This document shows, piece by piece, positions 18,401-26,413 of a DNA stretch of 64,000 bases (its first letter is position 1; each line of letters opens with the position of its first letter). Origin of the DNA: an uncultured Eubacterium sp. (GTDB lineage Bacteria > Bacillota > Clostridia > Lachnospirales > Lachnospiraceae); the NCBI GenBank assembly GCA_910584645.1, contig CAJUAU010000003.1:1-64000 (forward strand), in the 5' to 3' direction. The position numbers and the translations under genes were made by a program. Below the pieces are notes generated by a model. The model made no database searches, was not told where the DNA came from, and was given only the letters and a program-made list of their open reading frames with translations.

Positions 18401-18984
18401 AGTATATCGCTGACACGGAGCAGGTTCTGGCTCTCCGCTTCCAGATTTTTCTCCGCTGTCGCCTTTCTTTTCTTAAACTTTACGATCCCCGCCGCCTCAT
18501 CAAAAAGTTCCCGGCGCTCCTCCGGTTTACCGCTGAGGATCTTATCGATCTGGCCCTGTCCTATGATTGAATATCCTTCTTTACCGATACCAGTGTCAAA
18601 AAACAGTTCCTGTACATCTTTCAGCCGGCATGCCGCACCGTTGAGAAGGTATTCACTCTCCCCGGAACGGTATACCCGTCTCGCCACCTGCACTTCCTCA
18701 TAAGGTACATTTAACTTATGGTCCTCATTGGAGATCGTCAGCGCCACATAGGCATAACTCTGAGGCTTGCGAAGCTCTGTTCCGGCAAAGATCACATCCT
18801 GCATGCTGGCGCCGCGAAGCTGTTTGGCACTCTGTTCTCCCAGAACCCAGCGGACGGCATCAGCCACATTACTCTTCCCGCTCCCATTGGGTCCCACAAT
18901 ACCAGTTATGCCGTTATGAAACTCGAACACCAGCTTGTTGGCAAAGGATTTAAAACCGTGAACTTCGATACTTTTCAGATACAT
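15403..18984 (-). CDS. smc: Chromosome partition protein SMC
   Basis: The 1193-residue SMC ATPase has Walker A GPNGSGKSN near the N-terminus, two long coiled-coil arms flanking a hinge (around 510-670, including the glycine-rich GGSMSGGAYKNSN region after it), the ABC signature LSGGEKAL and Walker B FCLLDEIEAALDD at the C-terminus. With ScpAB it organises and segregates the chromosome. The start ATG 18984 has GGAG seven bases upstream; an in-frame TTG six bases earlier is too close to it. The stop of rnc lies just upstream, indicating one operon. Confidence 0.97.
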   Translation of the reverse strand: MYLKSIEVHGFKSFANKLVFEFHNGITGIVGPNGSGKSNVADAVRWVLGEQSAKQLRGASMQDVIFAGTELRKPQSYAYVALTISNEDHKLNVPYEEVQVARRVYRSGESEYLLNGAACRLKDVQELFFDTGIGKEGYSIIGQGQIDKILSGKPEERRELFDEAAGIVKFKKRKATAEKNLEAESQNLLRVSDILTELEKQVGPLAKQSEKAREYLRLKEELKKYEISLFIQDYNSFQEDLQEAKTNISNAEKELEEVKKEQESTKSQFEEVEHQIKEYDGLLEQKKEKCNRDRLALASIEGEIRIAKEKISSLSHGKEYYTDRMNSIQASVDEVTKEKEGYLESQKEFTGTLAQMQSEEEKLLKEADRLNERIGEMEKTIAEQNDIILSSMNQTSEIHIEHQKIESMMEQNSIRKAELNQRILSNKSQVSTAVEQMQQEEAALEEIRQSLDAEYVKRKEFLKKAEECRTEFNDLRHELHERQRDYHMKSSRLATLKNITERYDGYGQSIRRVMEQKQENPGIVGVVADIIQVDKKYETAVETALGGSIQNIVTEDEQTAKDMINFLKKHRYGRATFLPLTTVSAAAGRIKPEVLSEQGVIGCVSELVKKDQRFDGLVQYLLGRFVLVDTIDHAMALGRKFKHTLRIVTLEGELLNPGGSMSGGAYKNSNNLLGRRREMEKLEEEIQKIERSMDKLREKRKRLEEEAGKAEQRAKEKDSVLKELGLRENTANIKYEQAVAVKEQKEAEFNAIVNDGKELESQKNILTETLSRIDSQLKDSQKKNDQAKKIQEQTTEELEKAAETLSKSQERLAELKLEISAFTQKNSFLLENLEKTENRLTELEKEYQALVEEQNSSDTQVDQMNQSIEEFEGRITVCKEEIATLEQEIEDYTKKKEELMVSQKDFFDKRNEMMEHIGELDKECFRLGARKEKLEEQLENRINYMWNEYEVTYHNAREMAGEPEFTYARIKNLVGETKNSIRGLGDVNVNAIEDYKSVSERYELLKTQHDDLIESEEALKEIIADLDVEMRGQFNEKFSQIKSQFDRVFRELFGGGKGTLELVEDEDVLEAGIRIIAQPPGKKLQNMMQLSGGEKALTAIALLFAIQNLKPSPFCLLDEIEAALDDSNVKRYAKYLHKLTKNTQFIVITHRQGTMSAADALYGITMQEKGVSTLVSVKLIEEQLKNEQKAAAQ

Positions 18985-18997
18985 AGACAAACTCCAA

Positions 18998-19693
18998 TCA
19001 TTTATTATTCTTTAGCTTACATAAAGCCTCATAAGCAGCATTCTGCTCTGCCGTCTTTTTGGAATGTCCCATTCCTGTTCCGAGACATGCCCCATCCAGC
19101 AGACAGTTCACCTCAAACACTTTCGCATGATCCGGTCCGGTCTCCGATTTAAGCTCATAACAGATACTGCCAGTTCCCTGGGCCTGGACCATCTCCTGTA
19201 ATATTGTTTTGCTGTCATAAAATAACTTTTTGTTCTCGATATCTGAGAGCACAAAACGTATCACAAAAGACTTCGCCGTCTCCAGACCGCCATCCAGGTA
19301 CATGGCGCCGATCACCGCTTCAAAGGCATCCGACAGGATGGAATCCCGCTCTCTGCCCCCGGTAGCGGCTTCACCCTTTCCCAGCCGTATAAACCGTCCC
19401 AGTCCGATCTGCCTGGCAGAGTCTGCCAGACTTCTCTCACAGACCAGACTGGCCCGGAGTTTGGTCATCTCGCCTTCCATGTCACCGCTGTGCTCGTGAA
19501 AAATGAAATCACTGCTCACCAGTTCCAACACAGCATCCCCTAAAAACTCCAGCCTCTCATTGTTTCTATTGTAGGTCCAGTGCCTCTCGTTGGCAAAAGA
19601 ACTATGGGTCAGTGCATTCTGCAAAAGCCTTTTATTTTGAAATGCATAGCCGATCCGGTCCTCAAATTCTTCGATGTCCTTCATATCAATCAC
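18998..19693 (-). CDS. rnc: Ribonuclease III
   Basis: This 231-residue double-strand-specific endoribonuclease has the RNase III signature NERLEFLGDAVLE, the second catalytic block SDAFEAVIGAMYLDGG and a C-terminal double-stranded RNA-binding domain ending in GMGHSKKTAEQNAAYEAL. It processes rRNA precursors and structured mRNAs. It starts at a GTG (19693) or the ATG nine bases later. The GTG overlaps the end of plsX by eight bases, so translation is probably coupled. The acpP gene often found between plsX and rnc is absent here. Confidence 0.95.
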   Translation of the reverse strand: MIDMKDIEEFEDRIGYAFQNKRLLQNALTHSSFANERHWTYNRNNERLEFLGDAVLELVSSDFIFHEHSGDMEGEMTKLRASLVCERSLADSARQIGLGRFIRLGKGEAATGGRERDSILSDAFEAVIGAMYLDGGLETAKSFVIRFVLSDIENKKLFYDSKTILQEMVQAQGTGSICYELKSETGPDHAKVFEVNCLLDGACLGTGMGHSKKTAEQNAAYEALCKLKNNK

Positions 19694-20687
19694 AAATGCT
19701 TTCTTTAATTTTCTCGTTTATGCCCTGCTTTTTAAAGGAGACACACTGTTTTATGGCGATCTCAATCTCCTTACAGGTAGAATTTCCATGTGCCTTTACT
19801 ACCAGCCCTTTTAGTCCAAGAAGGGGCGCACCTCCCTGGCTGCTCGTATCAAACTGCTTTTTTAATCCTTTCAGGGCCGGTTTGACAAGCGCCGTACCGA
19901 TCTTTGTCCGCAGACTGGATAACAATCCCTGCTTGAGACTGTCAAACATCGTCAGGGCAAGTCCCTCGAAAAACTTCAGCACGATATTTCCCACAAATGC
20001 CTCACAGACGATGACATCCGCCGCCCCCCGCACGATCTCACGGGACTCAATGCTGCCAATATAGTTAATTCCCCTGCATTCCTTTAACAATGGCTTGGTA
20101 TCCTTCACCAGCTGGTTCCCCTTCTCTTCTTCCGTTCCGATATTGAGGAGCCCCACCGTAGGATTCTTCTTCCCCATCACATTTTCATAGTAAATGGATC
20201 CCATCTGGGCAAATTGAACCAGATGCTCCGGTCTGGCATCCACGTTGGCGCCACAGTCAATGAGCAGGGAAAATCCCTTCGTCGTCGGCACAAAAGGCGC
20301 AAGAGGCGGTCTCTTGATCCCTTTGAGACGCCCCACTACCAGCTGTCCGCCTACCAGGATCGCACCAGTGCTTCCCGCAGAAACGACCGCATCCGCTTTT
20401 CCGTCCCGGACCAGCCGCATCGCCACCACCAGTGACGAATCCTTTTTATTTTTGATCGCCGCCGTGGGCACATCTCCCATGTCAATGATCTCTTCTGCAT
20501 GAACCACCTCAATGGAATCACTATTATATTCATATTTCGCCAGCTCTGCCTGGATCAGATCCTGCTTTCCCACCAGGATCACTTTGATCTCCCCGGAGGA
20601 ATTTACCGCATTGACAGCTCCCTGCACCGTCTGCTCCGGTGCATAATCTCCGCCCATGGCATCCAGGGCAACAATAATCTTTTCCAT
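19686..20687 (-). CDS. plsX: Phosphate acyltransferase PlsX
   Basis: PlsX converts acyl-ACP to acyl-phosphate at the start of phospholipid synthesis. The 333-residue product begins MEKIIVALDAMGGD with the family pattern: PEQTVQGAV, the DKADAVVSAGSTGA-like segment (here RDGKADAVVSAGSTGAIL), LLIDCGANVDARPEHLVQFA and GFVGNI-like AFVGNIVLKFFEG. The start is fixed by GAGGTAATT just before the ATG. The in-frame stretch further upstream is leader sequence and has a repeat motif shared with the flavoprotein gene at 25.7 kb. It opens the plsX-rnc-smc-ftsY cluster. Confidence 0.95.
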   Translation of the reverse strand: MEKIIVALDAMGGDYAPEQTVQGAVNAVNSSGEIKVILVGKQDLIQAELAKYEYNSDSIEVVHAEEIIDMGDVPTAAIKNKKDSSLVVAMRLVRDGKADAVVSAGSTGAILVGGQLVVGRLKGIKRPPLAPFVPTTKGFSLLIDCGANVDARPEHLVQFAQMGSIYYENVMGKKNPTVGLLNIGTEEEKGNQLVKDTKPLLKECRGINYIGSIESREIVRGAADVIVCEAFVGNIVLKFFEGLALTMFDSLKQGLLSSLRTKIGTALVKPALKGLKKQFDTSSQGGAPLLGLKGLVVKAHGNSTCKEIEIAIKQCVSFKKQGINEKIKESICD

Positions 20688-20766
20688 AATTACCTCTTTT
20701 CTGCGCTTTTTTGCACATCTCAAGTTTGTGGCTGCAACGCAGACACAAACGTTGGAGTGAAGAGAG

Positions 20767-20794
20767 CCAGGTGTCACGAACTTCTGACACCTGG
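20767..20794. promoter_or_regulatory. Perfect inverted repeat upstream of plsX
   Basis: CCAGGTGTCA (20767-20776) and TGACACCTGG (20785-20794) flank an eight-base spacer, about 80 bases before the plsX start. With no T-tract it is more likely an operator or leader hairpin than a terminator. It does not resemble the FapR site known from Bacillus. Confidence 0.45.
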
Positions 20795-20857
20795 CGGACA
20801 AATGCCTGGTGAGGTTTTTCCAAACCGGCAATTGCCTTCACTTTCTTTTCTTATTTA

Positions 20858-20885
20858 AAGCCACCCGATTTGGTTCGAGTGGCTT
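20858..20885 (-). terminator. Probable terminator after cheR
   Basis: AAGCCACTCG and CGGGTGGCTT (minus-strand reading) form a ten-pair stem with one G-T pair about 20 bases after the cheR stop. It is followed only by a weak TTTAAATAA tract, so termination may be partial and allow read-through into plsX. Confidence 0.5.
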
Positions 20886-20904
20886 ATTAACACGTTTTCT
20901 TTTC

Positions 20905-21684
20905 TTAAAGTTTTTTGTAGAAAAAGGATTGAAATGTCTCAAGACCGTACCGGTCTGGACCAATGATCTGTTCTGTGCTGCCCACAAAAAGAATTCCATT
21001 CCTTTTGAGACTTTTCACAAATCCTTTATATATTCCATCCTTTGCATCATCGGTGAAATAGATCAGAACATTTCTGCACACCAGCAGGTCAACGTCTGCT
21101 ATGTAAGAATCCTTTAAAAGATTATGTTGACGGAAAGTAATACACTTTTTTATAGAATCCACTACATGATACAGCCCATGTTCATCTTTCTCAAAATATT
21201 TATTGATATATTTATCCGGAAGTCCCTTGACGCTCTTTTCATTATAGCATCCTCGTTTTGCCTTGGACAAAACTTCCTTATCCATATCAGTGGCAATGAT
21301 CTCGATCTGATTCAAGGAAACATAATCACTCAATACCATGGCCAGAGAATAAGGCTCGTCACCAGTAGAGCAGGCGGCGCTCCAGATCCGGAGCTTCTTC
21401 CCAAAACATCCAAGAAGATGAGGAATGATAACTTTCTGCAGAGTAGTCCATTGCGCCGGGTTTCTGTAAAATTCCGAAACATTGATGGTCAGATACGTAA
21501 TAAACATATCATAAATATTACTGTCTTTCTGGATCAGTTTCAGAAAATTAACATATCCTTCACAGTGGTTTTTTTCGATAAAGTTATCAATCCTTCGCTT
21601 CATCTGGTTTTCCTTATAGGAATTCAGATCGATCTTGGAAACCTTAAAAAATTCTTTCTTAAAATCTTCATAATTATTTAACAT
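20905..21684 (-). CDS. cheR: Chemotaxis protein methyltransferase CheR
   Basis: CheR transfers methyl groups from S-adenosylmethionine to glutamates of chemoreceptors. The 259-residue product has the N-terminal helical CheR_N domain and the catalytic domain with RNPAQWTTL, the SAM motif IWSAACSTGDEPYSLAM, and VDLLVCRNVLIYF. It lies 40 bases after rpsA on the same strand, away from the cheB/A/W/D genes 35 kb to the right, so the methylation enzymes of this organism are split between two loci. Confidence 0.95.
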   Translation of the reverse strand: MLNNYEDFKKEFFKVSKIDLNSYKENQMKRRIDNFIEKNHCEGYVNFLKLIQKDSNIYDMFITYLTINVSEFYRNPAQWTTLQKVIIPHLLGCFGKKLRIWSAACSTGDEPYSLAMVLSDYVSLNQIEIIATDMDKEVLSKAKRGCYNEKSVKGLPDKYINKYFEKDEHGLYHVVDSIKKCITFRQHNLLKDSYIADVDLLVCRNVLIYFTDDAKDGIYKGFVKSLKRNGILFVGSTEQIIGPDRYGLETFQSFFYKKL

Positions 21685-21723
21685 AGATATACACCAGCAA
21701 TTTTAAATCATAGGAGCACAGAA

Positions 21724-22869
21724 TTATTCTTCCTCTTCTGTCTCCGCGTCATCAGCTTCTAACATCTCCGGAGCTGTCTCTTCAGCCGGAGTTTCTTCTG
21801 CTTCTTTCTGATTTTCAATCTCCAGTGCTTTGATACTAAGACTGATCTTCTTTGCTTCCTCGTTAAAATCAACGACTTTAGCAGTGATCTCCTGTCCAAT
21901 CTGCAAAACATCAGACGGCTTCTCCACATGCTCGATAGAGATCTGGGACACATGCAGCAACGCATCGATGCCCTCTTCCAGCTCTACAAACGCGCCAAAA
22001 TCTGTCATCCGGGCAACCCTGCCATCCACAACATTTCCCTTGGCATATTTCTCAGGTGCTGTTTTCCATGGATTATTGGAATCCAGTTTCATCGTAAGGG
22101 CAATCTTAGTGTCTACAATATCTTTGATCATCACAGTCACCTGATCACCAACTTTAAACAGTTTCTTTGGATCCTCTACACGTCCCCAGCTCATCTCGGA
22201 GATATGTAAGAGTCCGTCTGCTCCTCCCAGATCAATAAAAGCACCAAAATCAGTAAGGTTCTTCACAGTACCTTCAATCATCATACCTACTTCGATCTTT
22301 GACAGCAGTTCTTCCTGCATCTCTTTTTTCTTTGCCACAACCAGCTGTCTGCGGTCACCGATAATCCTTCTCTTACGTGGATTAACCTCTGTGAGGATAA
22401 ACTCGATCTCCTGTCCTGCGTACTTAGTCAGATCTCTTTCGTATACATCAGAAACAAGGCTCGCAGGGATAAATATCCTTCCCTCGCCATAGGCAACACT
22501 GAGTCCGCCTTTTAATGCAGCTGCTACCGTTCCGGTAAGTACTTCGCCTTTTTCCATCGCTTCTTCAAAGAATTTATTCAGCTTATCCTGCTGTAATCTC
22601 TTATAAGTAAGAAGAACCTGGCCTTCCCCGTCATTGACCTTCAGCACTTTTACAGTGAGCTTATCATCCAGTTTGACTTCTTTTGTCAAATCAACATCCG
22701 GATTGTTGCTGTATTCGTTCTTTGTCAATATACCATCTGCTTTATATCCAATATTTAAGATAATCTCATTATCCTTAACGCCGATAACTGTCCCTTCTAC
22801 AACCTCATTATTATGGATTGTTACTATTGATTCCTCTAATAATTCTCCAAAACTTCTTTCTTCTGACAT
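21724..22869 (-). CDS. rpsA: S1-domain RNA-binding protein (ribosomal protein S1-like)
   Basis: The 381-residue product contains four S1 OB-fold repeats (about 15-85, 100-170, 187-255, 272-340). The last two are canonical (GMMIEGTVKNLTDFGAFIDL, DGLLHISEMS; GRVARMTDFGAFVEL, DALLHVSQIS). An acidic Glu-rich tail follows. The four-repeat form is typical of Firmicutes and may act in translation initiation or mRNA binding. The start has AGGAGG nine bases upstream and overlaps the 3' end of ispH by 34 bases in another frame. In many Clostridia the two are one fused gene. Confidence 0.9.
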   Translation of the reverse strand: MSEERSFGELLEESIVTIHNNEVVEGTVIGVKDNEIILNIGYKADGILTKNEYSNNPDVDLTKEVKLDDKLTVKVLKVNDGEGQVLLTYKRLQQDKLNKFFEEAMEKGEVLTGTVAAALKGGLSVAYGEGRIFIPASLVSDVYERDLTKYAGQEIEFILTEVNPRKRRIIGDRRQLVVAKKKEMQEELLSKIEVGMMIEGTVKNLTDFGAFIDLGGADGLLHISEMSWGRVEDPKKLFKVGDQVTVMIKDIVDTKIALTMKLDSNNPWKTAPEKYAKGNVVDGRVARMTDFGAFVELEEGIDALLHVSQISIEHVEKPSDVLQIGQEITAKVVDFNEEAKKISLSIKALEIENQKEAEETPAEETAPEMLEADDAETEEEE

Positions 22870-23720
22870 GCCTCTAGAACCTCCTGAATAATGTTTTTTG
22901 GGGTGGATGCCCCCGCAGTAATACCTAGGCTTTCAGACGACCGGACGCATTCCATGTCCAGATCTTCCAATGTCTGTATAAAATAAGTGCTCTCACACTG
23001 ATTTTTACTGATTTCATATAGTTTTCTGGAATTTGAACTGTTCTTTCCGCCAATCACAATCATGGCATCCGAACAGGCCGCAAGTTCCTGTGCCTCTTTC
23101 TGTCTCTCTGCCGTCGCATTGCATATAGTATTCACAGCAATTATATCATAACCTTTTTTTGAGATAATTTCAACTAAATCTTTAAATTTTTTGTAATTAA
23201 ATGTCGTCTGTGCCACAACACACACCTTTTTTTCATCATTCTGAGGCTCATAGGAAGATATTTCCTGCTCTGTTTCCAGTGACGTCCCACGTCCCAGGCA
23301 CCATCCCAGGATCCCCTGGACTTCGGGATGTTCCCTGCTTCCGAAAATAACGATATCATATCCCTGCGCTGCATATTTTCTCACCGTATCATGAATCTTT
23401 TTTACAAAGGGACAGGTAGAGTCCACAATCTCACATTTCTTTTCCTCCAATGCCCTGTAGACAGCTTCGGAGACGCCATGGGACCGGATCACCACTGTGG
23501 AACCGGTCAACACATCCCCATCCTCCCCCATTTTCCCCAGATCCTCTTCACTGATCACTTTCACACCTTTCTTTTCCAGATCAGACACAACTTCTTCGTT
23601 ATGGATGATCGGGCCAAGGGTATAAACCTGCTTTCCCTTTTCTGCCTCCGTATAAACCATCTCTACCGCTCTCTTTACCCCAAAACAGAACCCTGCTGTT
23701 TTTGCCAGTGTTACCTTCAT
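22836..23720 (-). CDS. ispH: 4-hydroxy-3-methylbut-2-enyl diphosphate reductase
   Basis: IspH is the iron-sulfur enzyme making IPP and DMAPP at the end of the MEP isoprenoid pathway. The 294-residue protein has the cluster cysteines in KTAGFCFGVKRAV, in DSTCPFV and in the NTICNAT region, plus GGKNSSNS. The gene overlaps cmk by ATGA upstream and runs 34 bases into rpsA downstream in a different frame, so the three genes are translationally linked. The final nine residues (QKKEVLENY) are encoded within the overlap. Confidence 0.95.
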   Translation of the reverse strand: MKVTLAKTAGFCFGVKRAVEMVYTEAEKGKQVYTLGPIIHNEEVVSDLEKKGVKVISEEDLGKMGEDGDVLTGSTVVIRSHGVSEAVYRALEEKKCEIVDSTCPFVKKIHDTVRKYAAQGYDIVIFGSREHPEVQGILGWCLGRGTSLETEQEISSYEPQNDEKKVCVVAQTTFNYKKFKDLVEIISKKGYDIIAVNTICNATAERQKEAQELAACSDAMIVIGGKNSSNSRKLYEISKNQCESTYFIQTLEDLDMECVRSSESLGITAGASTPKNIIQEVLEACQKKEVLENY

Positions 23721-24379
23721 ACGCTTCTCCCTTTCGCAAGAGTAATGATCTCCTGTACCACCTCATCGATAGTCATATCCGACGAATCCAGATATACCGC
23801 ATCCTCTGCCTGTTTGAGAGGGGAGATCTCACGGCTCATATCCTGTTTATCCCGAAGTATGATGTCCTCTTCGATTTTTTTAAGGTCACAGCCAACTCCC
23901 TTCTCCCGAAGTTCACTGTATCTTCTGTCGGCCCGTACCGCGGAGCTTGCTGTCAGATAGATCTTTAACTCCGCATCCGGCAGGACCACCGTACCGATAT
24001 CCCTGCCATCCATAACCACATCCGTACTGGCTGCCATCTGGCGCTGAAGAGCTACCAGTTTTTCCCTGACAACTCCGTAAGCTGCCACCACGGAAGCCTG
24101 ATTTCCTACCTCCTCGCCACGGATCTCCTTTGATACATTTTCCCCGTTGAGAAAGATCTGCTGGTCGCCATTTTCATAGGCAATACGGATTTCGATCTCC
24201 CCACAGTGTTCCGCTACCGCCTTTTCCTCCTTTGTATCGATGCCGTGTTTCAAAAAATAATAAGCCATCGTCCGGTACATGGCTCCCGTATCAATATATA
24301 CGAAAGATAATTTCTTTGCTGCCAGCTTCGCGATGGTACTTTTTCCTGCCCCAGCAGGTCCGTCAATTGCTATATTCAT
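23717..24379 (-). CDS. cmk: Cytidylate kinase
   Basis: This 220-residue (d)CMP kinase has the P-loop IDGPAGAGKSTIAKL, VYIDTGAMYRTM, the DGRDIGTVVLPDAELKIYLTA core and the LID region RRYSELREKG. It phosphorylates CMP and dCMP for nucleic acid and phospholipid precursors. The start at MNIAIDG (24379) is preferred to an ATG six codons earlier because family members begin there. Its stop overlaps the ispH start as ATGA. Confidence 0.95.
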   Translation of the reverse strand: MNIAIDGPAGAGKSTIAKLAAKKLSFVYIDTGAMYRTMAYYFLKHGIDTKEEKAVAEHCGEIEIRIAYENGDQQIFLNGENVSKEIRGEEVGNQASVVAAYGVVREKLVALQRQMAASTDVVMDGRDIGTVVLPDAELKIYLTASSAVRADRRYSELREKGVGCDLKKIEEDIILRDKQDMSREISPLKQAEDAVYLDSSDMTIDEVVQEIITLAKGRSV

Positions 24380-24417
24380 TGTCTCTCTCCATTTCATACT
24401 ATTAAATCTTGATTTTA

Positions 24418-25788
24418 TTAAGCCATCTCCCTATGCAGGACCAGGATCTGTTCTGCGGCACTTTCTCCCGCCGCATAACCAGTGGACCATGCGATCTGAA
24501 GATTAAATCCACCCGTCAGTGCATCCACATCCAGCACCTCCCCCGCAAAATACAGGCCATGGATCTGTCTGCTTTCCATCGTGGCAGGATTGACCTCACG
24601 GACATTGACACCGCCTTTGGTGATGATTGCCTCGTTCCATCCCCGAAGGGATTCGATGGGGAATACCATTCCTTTTATGACATCCACCAGTCTGTCCCGT
24701 TCTTCCCTGGTCACCTGATTCACTGCTTTTTCACCTCTCAGGCCGCCTATTTCCAAAACCACAGGGATCATGCTCCGGGGAAGAAGTCCTCCCAGTGAAT
24801 TTTTAAGGCTCACATTGGGATTTGACTCAAAATCTCTCAGGATCCGCCTGTGAAGCTTTTCTTTGGAAAGCGCCGGCTTGCAGTCCAGTTCCGCATAGAC
24901 CTGCTCTGTCTCTAAGACGCTGCCGATGCGGCTGGAGGCCGAGAGCACAATGGGGCCCGTGATCCCAAAATGGGTGAACATCATTTCCCCAAATTCACGG
25001 TACAGCTCTTTTTTCTTCCCACCAGCTTTCCTGGTATAAAAAGACATCTCAACATTTTTCATGGACAATCCCTGCATCTGAGATGGCTCTTCTCCTCTGA
25101 CATTCATCGGCACCAGCGACGGCAGGCACCTGGTCACAGTATGTCCGGTCTGCTCTGCCAGCAGATAACCGTCCCCCTCGGAACCGGTAGAGGGATAGGA
25201 TCTGCCTCCTGCCGCCACGATCACCTGACTGGCTGTGATCTCACTTCCATCAGCAAGTCTCACACCTTTGACAGCCTGAAGGCCATCGGTTTCACATAAG
25301 ATGGATTTCACCCGGCTGTGGAAAAGAAATTCCACACCACAATTCCGGCACGCCCTAGAGAGCACCCTGATCACATCCGAAGATTTGTCCGATGCCGGGA
25401 AGACACGGTTTCCACGCTCGATCTTCAGAGAAAGACCCTCTTTTTCAAAAAAAGCGATGACATCCTCATTCGTAAAGCGGTAAAAACTACTGTACATAAA
25501 CTTATGATTGGTCATCACATTCTGAAACAGCTCATCCATATCACAGGCATTGGTGATATTGCACCTGCCCTTTCCTGTTATATATATTTTTTTCCCTGGC
25601 TTCTCATTCCTTTCAACGATACAGACCCGGCACCCCCGTCTGCCTGCAGCGATCGCCGCCATCATTCCTGCCGCACCGGCACCAATGACTACTATATCAT
25701 AATTTTTGTGCATGCTTTTTGCACATCCCGAGTTTTGTAAAAACTCGCTAATAAGTTCGTTAGAACTTATTTTATCATAGCCTTTCAT
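24418..25788 (-). CDS. BaiN/HI0933-like FAD-dependent oxidoreductase with repeat-derived N-terminal extension
   Basis: The core is a two-dinucleotide-binding-domain flavoprotein: the FAD site DIVVIGAGAAGMMAA, KPGKKIYITGKGRCNITNAC, RGNRVFPASDKSSDVIRVL and a C-terminal FAGEVLDVDALTGGFNLQIAWSTG. The family is widespread; characterised members include a bile-acid reductase, but the substrate here is unknown. Homologues begin at the Met at 25713. However, the only good ribosome-binding site (GAGG nine bases upstream) serves the ATG at 25788, adding 25 residues encoded by a hairpin-containing repeat. The true start is therefore uncertain. Confidence 0.88.
   Translation of the reverse strand: MKGYDKISSNELISEFLQNSGCAKSMHKNYDIVVIGAGAAGMMAAIAAGRRGCRVCIVERNEKPGKKIYITGKGRCNITNACDMDELFQNVMTNHKFMYSSFYRFTNEDVIAFFEKEGLSLKIERGNRVFPASDKSSDVIRVLSRACRNCGVEFLFHSRVKSILCETDGLQAVKGVRLADGSEITASQVIVAAGGRSYPSTGSEGDGYLLAEQTGHTVTRCLPSLVPMNVRGEEPSQMQGLSMKNVEMSFYTRKAGGKKKELYREFGEMMFTHFGITGPIVLSASSRIGSVLETEQVYAELDCKPALSKEKLHRRILRDFESNPNVSLKNSLGGLLPRSMIPVVLEIGGLRGEKAVNQVTREERDRLVDVIKGMVFPIESLRGWNEAIITKGGVNVREVNPATMESRQIHGLYFAGEVLDVDALTGGFNLQIAWSTGYAAGESAAEQILVLHREMA
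25716..25768 (-). repeat. Hairpin repeat in the 5' end of the flavoprotein gene
   Basis: On the minus strand AAGTTC-TAAC-GAACTT and CGAGTTTT-TAC-AAAACTCG form two consecutive hairpins followed by GGGATGTGCAAAAAGC. A similar tail, GAGATGTGCAAAAAAGC, behind a TTTGTG/CACAAA hairpin, occurs in the plsX leader at about 20707-20740. It is read in frame as part of the N-terminal extension of the flavoprotein if translation starts at 25788. Confidence 0.55.
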
Positions 25789-25871
25789 ATATTTAATCCT
25801 CTTTTAATAAAATATCGATACTTCACAAAGCCAGGCGGGCAGGCAAAAATCAAATCTTGTTTTACCCTATA

Positions 25872-26408
25872 TCATCTGGAACTGTAAACCTCATCCTCTT
25901 CAAAGCTGAAATTATCGGACTGGTAGCCCCCCTTTTCACCGCAAAATACCACTTCATCAATATACGGAATATTGTCCAGAATGCTGTTGGAAATACAGTC
26001 AAGTATCATGGTTTCAAAATTTTCAGAGCATTTTCTGACTGGCGCATAGTCCTCATTAAAGGTAATGTAAATACGCGACTTTTCGATGTCTATCTCTGTT
26101 ACTTCCACCTTTTCATCCAGGTTCCGGATCACCTCATCCATAATAAATGCCGGTGTAACCCGGCTTCCGCCTACAGGGATCTTTAACGGTACCAGCTCTT
26201 CCTGGATGCTGTCAATCGTGTATATATACAATGTATTGACCGTACTCACGCTGCCGGAAGATACTCCCATGATCCCATTATTGTCATTGGCAGAAAGGAT
26301 ATCCTCTTCCGTCAGATCCATCTCGTCTTCCTCCGGTTTAAACATACTGCATCCGATTCCTCCGAATGCAGCCAGCACAACACACACAAAAAGTATGATC
26401 TTTTTCAA
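25872..26408 (-). CDS. GerMN-domain lipoprotein
   Basis: The 178-residue product has a lipoprotein signal peptide with lipobox near GIGC (about residue 20). A single GerMN-like domain follows (TLYIYTIDSIQEELVPLKIPV, VTPAFIMDEVIRNLDE, SRIYITFNEDY). It is expected on the outer face of the membrane. GerMN proteins are linked to spore germination and cell-envelope functions, but its role here is unknown. Translation appears to start at a TTG (26408) with GGAG eight bases before. It lies just downstream of pncC and pgsA. Confidence 0.75.
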   Translation of the reverse strand: MKKIILFVCVVLAAFGGIGCSMFKPEEDEMDLTEEDILSANDNNGIMGVSSGSVSTVNTLYIYTIDSIQEELVPLKIPVGGSRVTPAFIMDEVIRNLDEKVEVTEIDIEKSRIYITFNEDYAPVRKCSENFETMILDCISNSILDNIPYIDEVVFCGEKGGYQSDNFSFEEDEVYSSR

Positions 26409-26413
26409 TCAAC

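Noticed and set aside
20767..20794. FapR operator upstream of plsX
   Set aside because: The palindrome is perfect, but its sequence does not match the FapR consensus I know, and no FapR gene is in the window.
22836..22869. Programmed -1 frameshift joining ispH to rpsA
   Set aside because: No canonical X-XXY-YYZ heptamer lies in the ispH frame within the overlap, and rpsA has its own strong ribosome-binding site. Translational coupling is the simpler reading.
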